Shown: positions 35,696 to 40,881 of the stretch, in pieces
How positions within the stretch are numbered: the first letter of the stretch is position 1
How the letters are laid out: each line of letters starts with the position of its first letter
DNA from: Verrucomicrobiales bacterium
GTDB taxonomy: Bacteria; Verrucomicrobiota; Verrucomicrobiia; Limisphaerales; UBA9464
Assembly (NCBI GenBank): GCA_005805505.1
Contig: SYMJ01000010.1
Span: forward strand, 1-40,881
Reading direction: 5' to 3'
Length of the DNA: 40,881 bases
Program-made: the position numbers and the translations under genes
Notes under the pieces: generated by a model
What the model was told of the DNA's origin: nothing
Databases searched by the model: none
The model's input: only the letters and a program-made list of their open reading frames with translations

Positions 35696-37441
35696 ATGAA
35701 AGACCAATTTTCCAGCCGGGTTCGATGGGTTCGATTCGATGCCTGTCTCGTCCTGCCACTGTTGCTGCTCGCGCTACAGTCCTTCCTTGGAAGCCAAGGG
35801 CTAAGTGCCGCTGAACCCGCCGCACCTCGCAAGGGTCTGGTCGCAACCGTGAATCCGGTGGCTACCGAGGCGGGCTTGCAGGCCTTGCGCGACGGGGGCA
35901 ATGCGGTCGATGCGGCCATTGCCTGCGCCCTGACCTTGGGTGTGGTCGATGGTCACAATTCGGGCCTCGGCGGCGGATGTTTCATGACCTTGCGGCTAGC
36001 TGATGGACGGCTGATCACTCTGGATGGCCGCGAGATGGCCCCGGCCGCGGCCACACGCGACCTGTTCTTGCGCGAGGGCAAGGCCGATCCGCTCCTCAGT
36101 CAGGATGGAGCCTTGTCGGTCGGCATTCCCGGTGAGTTCGCCACGCTCGCCTACGCCAGCACCAACTACGGACGCCTGCCGTTGGGTCGTCTTTTGGAGG
36201 CCGCCGCCCGAGTCGCCGAGAAGGGATTCCAGCTCGACCGCCACTACGTCGGCCGCCTGAAGGAGACGCGCTCCCAGTTGGCGCTGTTCCCTGAGAGCGA
36301 GGCCATCTTTTTGAAGGGCTTGCCGACGGTGCCATCGGCGGGCGATCGCTTGCGCCAACCCGACCTGGCCCGGTCGTACCGGCAGATGGCCGCGGGCGGC
36401 GTGGCTTGGTTCTACCGGGGTGACTTCGCACGCCGCACGGCCAAGTGGATGCAAGCCCATGGCGGCATGGTCACGGCTTCCGACTTCGCCCGCTACGAGG
36501 TGGTGCCGCGCGAACCAGTCCGAGGCACTTATCGAGGCCACGAAATCGTGAGCTTCCCGCCGCCCAGCTCAGGTGGAGTCCATGTCGTCGAGATCCTTAA
36601 CATCCTCGAGCACTTCGATCTCGCAGCCATGGGTGATGGTTCTGCCGAAATGGCCCATGTCGTCGCCGAGGCAATGAAGCTGGCCTTCGCCGATCGGGCT
36701 CGTTGGCTGGGTGATCCTGACTTCGCGCGCGTGCCCCGTGGGTTGGTGTCCAAGAAGTACGCGGCCGACCTGGCACGGCGGATCCGTCTCGATCGAGCCT
36801 CGGTCGTCGCGGCGGCCGGCACCCCGCCCGAGGCCGACCGCGAGTGGTTTACCCGGGAGCGGAACCGGCACACCACGCACTTCTCCACCGCGGACACCGA
36901 GGGCAATTGGGTGGCGTGCACCGCCTCGCTGAACACGAGCTTCGGCAGCAAGGTGGTCGTGCCGGGCACGGGCCTCTTGCTCAATAACCACATGGACGAC
37001 TTCTCGGCCCAGCCGGGTGTGCCGAACTTCTTCGGCCTGGTGGGCGCCGAGGCCAATGCCATTGAGGCACGCAAGCGGCCGCTCTCGAGCATGAGCCCGA
37101 CGCTGGTGCTCCGAGATGGTCAGCCGATTCTCAGCGTGGGTGCGGCCGGTGGGCCGACCATTATTTCGCAAACCCTCCTGGCCATCCTGCGGACCATCGA
37201 CTTCAAGAAATCGCCCCGCGAAGCCCTGGCCGCCCCGCGTCTTCATCATCAGTGGAAGCCTGATGAGCTCCATGTGGAACGCGCCTGGGGTGAAGCCATC
37301 ATCGCCGAGTTGCGGCGCCGTGGGCACACGGTTGCGGTCGATGCCTCGCTGGGTGCCGCTCAGGCGGTGGGCCGTGATGCCCAAGGCCGATGGTCTGCCG
37401 CGGCCGATCCCCGGGGCGAGGGGGCTGCTGGGGTCTGGTAG
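35696..37441 (+). CDS. ggt: Gamma-glutamyltranspeptidase (exported)
   Basis: About 581 residues; the ATG at 35696 is preferred to 35690 because AGGAG at 35683-35687 is 8 bases upstream of it but only 2 from the earlier ATG. A signal peptide (hydrophobic VLPLLLLALQSFLG) precedes the family core: GGNAVDAAIACALTLGVVDGHNSGLGGG, FPPPSSGGVHVVEIL, and the autocleavage site T393-T-H-F-S (first Thr as nucleophile), then NHMDDFSAQPGVPNFFGLVG and PLSSMSPT. The lid-loop and oxyanion residues are present, so it should self-process into two subunits. It removes gamma-glutamyl groups from glutathione and similar compounds in the periplasm. It converges with pxpA. Confidence 0.95.
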   Translation: MKDQFSSRVRWVRFDACLVLPLLLLALQSFLGSQGLSAAEPAAPRKGLVATVNPVATEAGLQALRDGGNAVDAAIACALTLGVVDGHNSGLGGGCFMTLRLADGRLITLDGREMAPAAATRDLFLREGKADPLLSQDGALSVGIPGEFATLAYASTNYGRLPLGRLLEAAARVAEKGFQLDRHYVGRLKETRSQLALFPESEAIFLKGLPTVPSAGDRLRQPDLARSYRQMAAGGVAWFYRGDFARRTAKWMQAHGGMVTASDFARYEVVPREPVRGTYRGHEIVSFPPPSSGGVHVVEILNILEHFDLAAMGDGSAEMAHVVAEAMKLAFADRARWLGDPDFARVPRGLVSKKYAADLARRIRLDRASVVAAAGTPPEADREWFTRERNRHTTHFSTADTEGNWVACTASLNTSFGSKVVVPGTGLLLNNHMDDFSAQPGVPNFFGLVGAEANAIEARKRPLSSMSPTLVLRDGQPILSVGAAGGPTIISQTLLAILRTIDFKKSPREALAAPRLHHQWKPDELHVERAWGEAIIAELRRRGHTVAVDASLGAAQAVGRDAQGRWSAAADPRGEGAAGVW

Positions 37442-37567
37442 GCGGGTGGGGTCTGGCGGGGTGTAGCTTTCGGGAGGTGATGCCCCAGAATTCTTTCAGT
37501 CAAAAGGACGAGCAGGTTGGATCGATCTACTCGGCCTCGGGAAGCTGACGATTGCCGGCCTTGGGCC

Positions 37568-38293
37568 TTATCGATCCATCGCTCTGCGGATGGCCCGAGC
37601 CAGCGCGACGGCACCGGGCGTGTCGCCATGCAGGCAGAGCGTCTGGGCGGGCACGGCAACCCAAGTTCCATCGAGGCTCTTCCACCCGCCGGTTTGCTGC
37701 CATTCGCGCAGGCGCTCGGTGATGTCCCGGGTGCGGGTCAACAGCGCCCCGTCTTGATTTCGCGGCACGAGTTGGCCATCCGCCTGGTAGGCCCGGTCGA
37801 TGAACCCTTCGGCCCACGCGCTGATCCCAGCTTTGTGAGCCAGCGTCAGTACGAGGCCTCCGGCGCGCGAGTAAATCGTCACCTGAGGAAACCACCGCGC
37901 CACTGTCTCGACATAGGCCCGGCCGAGGGCGTTGTCGTCCTCCACGGCATGATACAGCGCTCCGTGCAGCTTGATGTGATGCAACCGGCTGCCCTGCCGT
38001 CGGGCCAAAAGATCCAGCGCACCGACTTGCTGGAGCACGAGTGTCTGGAGTTGCCGAGGCGACAGGGTCACCTCGCCCCGTCCGAATTCTCCGGCCACTC
38101 CGGGGTGGGCCCCTAGTCGGACCGCCAGAGCCTTCGCTTCGACCACCACCCGCTCCATTGTGAGCGCATCCCCGGCATGCCCGCCGCAGGCCACATTCGC
38201 CGAGGTCACCTGCCGCACCAGCGCCCGCGTCCGCGCCCAAGGCTCCCCCTCGCCCAGATCGCAATTCAGATCCCAGCCGACCGTCGATCGCAT
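37568..38293 (-). CDS. pxpA: 5-oxoprolinase subunit A (LamB/YcsF family)
   Basis: A 241-residue (beta/alpha) enzyme subunit with DLNCDLGEG at the N-terminus, ANVACGGHAGD, LGAHPG, and IKLHGALYHAV, all signatures of PxpA. With PxpB and PxpC it performs ATP-dependent opening of 5-oxoproline to glutamate. It lies 52 bases after the vapC stop on the same strand, and the PxpB-PxpC fusion gene is about 1 kb upstream in transcription order. GGT is the convergent neighbour, so the cluster concerns gamma-glutamyl and 5-oxoproline recycling. Confidence 0.95.
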   Translation of the reverse strand: MRSTVGWDLNCDLGEGEPWARTRALVRQVTSANVACGGHAGDALTMERVVVEAKALAVRLGAHPGVAGEFGRGEVTLSPRQLQTLVLQQVGALDLLARRQGSRLHHIKLHGALYHAVEDDNALGRAYVETVARWFPQVTIYSRAGGLVLTLAHKAGISAWAEGFIDRAYQADGQLVPRNQDGALLTRTRDITERLREWQQTGGWKSLDGTWVAVPAQTLCLHGDTPGAVALARAIRRAMDR

Positions 38294-38345
38294 GGCCCGA
38301 TGAAAGCAGAGAAAGGAACCGCGAGCGACTCCGGGGCTCGAGACG

Positions 38346-38804
38346 TCATGGACGACGTGGAGAGGTTGATCCCGCGGAGATCAACGGGTTCTGCCACATC
38401 AATCCGGGAAAACGCGCGAAGTCGCTGTCGTTGGTGAACAGCGTCGCCCGGTGTTCGATGGCGTAGGCGGCCAGGATGGCGTCGGAGAGGACCGGGCCCG
38501 CCGCCATGGCTGCGGTCATCAACTCCATAACTCGGTTGAAGTGCAGTGCACCGGGGACGAGGGTCCGCACCTGAGGCAAATCCATCCAACCTTCCACCAC
38601 TTGTCGCGCATCGATCAAAGGCACTCGGGCTGCACCGAGTCTGGGATTGGTTGCGATGCGCACGAAGCCGAAGGCGATCTCCAGCGGTATCCCGATCAGT
38701 TCGTCTCCGTTCATCGCCTGTTTCCACCAACCACGGGCCGCCCCATGTTGCGGCGTGTGTGGGTTGTAGGCGTAAAGCAGCAAGTTGAGATCGGGGAGGA
38801 TCAC
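38346..38804 (-). CDS. vapC: VapC-type PIN-domain toxin ribonuclease
   Basis: A 152-residue PIN-domain protein of typical toxin length. The four acidic active-site positions are visible: D5 in ILPDLNLLLYA, E42 in IPLEIAFGF, D108 in VLSDAILAAYA, and D126/D128 in FTNDSDF. The stretch RIATNPRLG at about 49-57 fits a VapC subfamily. VapC toxins cleave tRNA or rRNA when released from VapB. Its ATG overlaps the antitoxin stop by 4 bases (ATGA), the standard order antitoxin-toxin. No second copy is in the window. Confidence 0.9.
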   Translation of the reverse strand: MILPDLNLLLYAYNPHTPQHGAARGWWKQAMNGDELIGIPLEIAFGFVRIATNPRLGAARVPLIDARQVVEGWMDLPQVRTLVPGALHFNRVMELMTAAMAAGPVLSDAILAAYAIEHRATLFTNDSDFARFPGLMWQNPLISAGSTSPRRP

Positions 38805-39049
38805 GACCCGAGTTCGAGGATTGTGTCTTCATCTTCCCATTCGGCCGCGAGCCGGTTGAAGCTCTGCCGAGTGAGTTCCGGGGGGAAGGGGGCCGAAAAG
38901 AGGGGTTGAAGTTGGACCCCGCTCGGTCGGCGTCCTAAGGCACGCTTGATCGCCTGATTCAACACCATCTTGAAGGACAGCCCGGTTCGCTGGACCTCCT
39001 GTCGGAGCAGTGCCTCCGTATCGGCATCGATCGTGATCGTGGTCCTCAT
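38801..39049 (-). CDS. vapB: VapB-like antitoxin
   Basis: About 82 residues from the ATG at 39049 (MRTTITIDADTEALLRQE); a GTG at 39058 would add three residues. The N-terminal ribbon-helix-helix-like segment and LSFKMVLNQAIKRALGRR fit VapB antitoxins; the acidic C-terminal tail (EWEDEDTILELGS) is suited to binding and neutralising the toxin. Antitoxin-toxin overlap is 4 bases. A perfect inverted repeat immediately upstream is the likely autoregulatory operator. Confidence 0.87.
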   Translation of the reverse strand: MRTTITIDADTEALLRQEVQRTGLSFKMVLNQAIKRALGRRPSGVQLQPLFSAPFPPELTRQSFNRLAAEWEDEDTILELGS

Positions 39050-39060
39050 AGTTAGCACCG

Positions 39061-39083
39061 TGACAGCAGTGTCGATGCTGTCA
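39061..39083. promoter_or_regulatory. Inverted-repeat operator candidate for vapBC
   Basis: TGACAGCA (39061-39068) and TGCTGTCA (39076-39083) form a perfect 8-bp inverted repeat with a 7-base spacer, ending 12 bases upstream of the vapB ATG. On the minus strand TTGACA overlaps the left arm and could be a -35, although no good -10 is seen at usual spacing. The rest of 39084-39315 has no gene I can support. Confidence 0.6.
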
Positions 39084-39315
39084 AGATAGCAAAATCTGCC
39101 CCCTTAATCTCGATCGGCAGATCGGTTTTCCCGGACGCCCGTGATACCTGGGTCTGACGGGTTCGGCAGTTTTCTGGCCGAAAAGCGGACTGTGAGTAGC
39201 CGAGAATGTCCGCACTGACGATGGCCGTTAGCCACTGGCTTTTCGCTCTGCTGCGGGAATGATTGGTTCCCGATAAGCACACCCCAAGCTTTCCGAATGG
39301 CCCAACCCGGCCGGC

Positions 39316-40881
39316 TTACCCGGTGGCCTTTGCGAGGATGAAGCGGACGGGTTGGCTAGTGCGGCGCTGCACGAGACGGGGTAGGTCGCGGGGATCGATC
39401 CAGCCGATCTTGGGGTAGCCACCGAGGGTCGGGCCGTCCTGCAAAGTGACGATGGGTTGGCCGTCGGAGGGCACTTGGATCGAGCCCGTCAGCACCGGTT
39501 CCGAGATGAGTGAGCCGCCAGTCCATGCGAGACCGCCTGGGGACTGCGGTCCTGGGGAGGCATGGGGCGGTCCAGCGAGCGGCCTCAAAGTATGCCCGAT
39601 CGAAGGCATCGTCGGCCGGTTGGAGCCGCGCCGGGCGTCCCGATCGCTCTGCAGTCGATACCCCACACGGTCGCATTGGCTAGTGACGCGCCACTCGGTT
39701 TCGAACAGGCGGCGTTGGCTTTCTGCGTCGAACTGCTCCCACTGCGGACCCGGCCAGACGCGCAGCGGGCCTGTGTCGCGATCGGTCACCCATGGGTCGG
39801 GTGAGACGCCACGCGCGGCGACACCGGCGGGTGGGCACCAATCGCCCGCAAGATTCCGCAAGAGCAGGTCGCCGGATCGCAAGGTGTGACCGATGCCCGC
39901 CCTCGGATTCGTGCTGCGACTGCCCAGGAATGCGTTCGCTCGGAATCCTCCGGGCACCGCCAGATACGTCCAGACACCAGAATCTCCGGGGCCGAAGTCG
40001 AGCGACTCGCCGGCTCGGACGCGGAAGGCCCGGTAGGGAGCCTGTCCCCGCGAATGCGAGCCGCCGCACACCGCAATCCAGCCGTCGCGCAGGGCCTCCA
40101 GGCGTTGGCCTTGGAGACAGAGTTCCAACACGGGGGCGTCCGGAGAATTATCCAGCAGGCGATTGGCCCAGGCAGCGGTGAGCGGATCCATCGTGCCGCT
40201 CGTTGGCACGCCGAAGCGCCGGAAGCCCTGCCGACCGGTGTCTTGAAGGCTCATCCCGAGACCCGGTTCTAGGATGCGCAAGACGGGCTCGCCCTCCGGA
40301 GAACCGGCTCGATTCGACACGGCGGTCGTCACCAGGGCCGCATCCGGAGACCCGGGTAAAAGTCCGCCTTCAGACGGAATCGAGGCTTCGGTCCCGGGAG
40401 GTCCGTCGATCGGCACGAAGCGCACCCGGTCTCCGGCCTGCAATCGGAACATCTTCTCCAAGTCGCTGGTGTGCGGATCGAAAAGCGCCGTGGAGGTTTG
40501 GCCGATAATGTTCCATCCGCCCGGGCTGGGGATGCTGTAAATACCGGTGTGATCGCCACCGATGGCCACGCTGCCGGCCGGCACTCGCGGCCGAGGGGTG
40601 GCCAGTCGCGGAGTGGCCAGCGCGGTATCCAAGCCACCGAGGTAGGGGAACCCGGGCGCGAAGCCGAGGCAGAGCACCCGGTAGCGGCCCTGATGATGGC
40701 GCTCGATCACGGCTTCCGGGCTCAGGCCGGAGTGATGGGCCACGCGATCCAGATCCGGCCCGCCGTAGTGCACGGGGATCTCCACGCAACGATCGGGTTC
40801 CGACGTCGCTGGCTGAGCGATCGCCTGCTCCACGAGTTTCTGCAGCGTGGCTTGGTCAAGGGGCTGGGCCTCGGGGTGGAA
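39316..40881 (-). CDS. 5-oxoprolinase subunits B and C fused (PxpB-PxpC), 5' end outside window
   Basis: At least 521 residues; the frame remains open through base 40881 with F-H-P-E-A-Q-P-L-D reading into the known frame, so the N-terminus lies beyond the window. PxpB part (kinase-inhibitor/AHS1-like): CVEIPVHYGGPDLDRVA, LGFAPGFPYLGGL, and GDHTGIYSIPSPGGWNIIG. PxpC part (AHS2-like) begins about 180 residues later: LRILEPGLGMSLQDTGRQG, VPTSGTMDPLTAAWANRLL and VCGGSHSRGQAPYRAFRVR. Together with PxpA this makes ATP-dependent 5-oxoprolinase. Fused B-C proteins are known as urea-amidolyase-related proteins; two separate genes are the E. coli arrangement. A GTG at 40833 is not a credible start because coding similarity continues upstream. 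Confidence 0.92.
   Translation of the reverse strand, partial: FHPEAQPLDQATLQKLVEQAIAQPATSEPDRCVEIPVHYGGPDLDRVAHHSGLSPEAVIERHHQGRYRVLCLGFAPGFPYLGGLDTALATPRLATPRPRVPAGSVAIGGDHTGIYSIPSPGGWNIIGQTSTALFDPHTSDLEKMFRLQAGDRVRFVPIDGPPGTEASIPSEGGLLPGSPDAALVTTAVSNRAGSPEGEPVLRILEPGLGMSLQDTGRQGFRRFGVPTSGTMDPLTAAWANRLLDNSPDAPVLELCLQGQRLEALRDGWIAVCGGSHSRGQAPYRAFRVRAGESLDFGPGDSGVWTYLAVPGGFRANAFLGSRSTNPRAGIGHTLRSGDLLLRNLAGDWCPPAGVAARGVSPDPWVTDRDTGPLRVWPGPQWEQFDAESQRRLFETEWRVTSQCDRVGYRLQSDRDARRGSNRPTMPSIGHTLRPLAGPPHASPGPQSPGGLAWTGGSLISEPVLTGSIQVPSDGQPIVTLQDGPTLGGYPKIGWIDPRDLPRLVQRRTSQPVRFILAKATG

Noticed and set aside
39052-39282. 76-codon minus-strand frame before vapB
   Set aside because: No family resemblance, overlaps the operator-like palindrome and the vapB start in another frame.
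40272-40833. GTG at 40833 as the true start of PxpB-PxpC
   Set aside because: The frame stays open to the window edge and upstream residues continue the PxpB pattern, so the start is outside.

Overview
The window is a GC-rich (roughly 60% by eye) chromosomal stretch, most likely from a Verrucomicrobiota bacterium of the Limisphaerales/Pedosphaera type. The indicators are a short pseudopilin ending in an H-X9-DG motif, a DUF1549/DUF1553 cytochrome paired with a DUF1501 protein, two large PVC-type CxxCH propeller/HEAT proteins with ThuA modules, and a eukaryotic-like (type II) glutamine synthetase. I see no tRNA, rRNA, CRISPR array, phage or complete insertion sequence. The lineage is inferred from gene families, not from a marker gene.

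Left part (1-5649), nitrogen and transport: the 5' end of glnA (GSII) leaves the window on the minus strand. A plus-strand pair follows: a very small phosphotransferase/kinase-like protein directly abutting a PP2C phosphatase. A minus-strand glnK-amtB operon comes next, closed by a clear terminator, and then an SLC13/DASS carboxylate transporter. Both glnA and glnK have a sigma-54-type -24/-12 element with correct spacing.

Middle part (5715-21251), mixed housekeeping and envelope genes: a secreted PQQ-type propeller; trmB and a diacylglycerol-kinase-family lipid kinase; a minus-strand run of pgpA, an Old Yellow Enzyme relative, a ChbG/YdjC deacetylase and an acyltransferase-SGNH protein; a secreted cytochrome/propeller/HEAT protein; a DUF456 membrane protein; a DUF362 protein with a GNAT acetyltransferase; and an HscB-like co-chaperone. 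Between DUF456 and DUF362 lies about 1.2 kb without a convincing protein gene. It holds an AT-rich island that can fold into a long rod, two tandem terminators, and a sequence resembling the 5' end of a group IIC intron placed directly after the second terminator.

Right-centre (21667-34689), extracytoplasmic redox island: a 1715-residue ThuA-propeller-HEAT-cytochrome-ThuA protein, an MbnP-like domain fused to an MbnH/CCP-type diheme peroxidase, and a secreted PQQ propeller are on the plus strand. The DUF1501 protein and the large PSCyt1/DUF1549/DUF1553 protein are on the minus strand.

Right end (34768-40881): a pseudopilin, a gamma-glutamyltranspeptidase, and an ATP-dependent 5-oxoprolinase set (PxpA and a fused PxpB-PxpC that runs off the window). 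The pxp genes are split by a VapBC-type toxin-antitoxin module with a perfect inverted repeat just upstream of vapB. GGT and 5-oxoprolinase both return glutamate from gamma-glutamyl compounds and 5-oxoproline, which fits loosely with the ammonium-assimilation genes at the other end.
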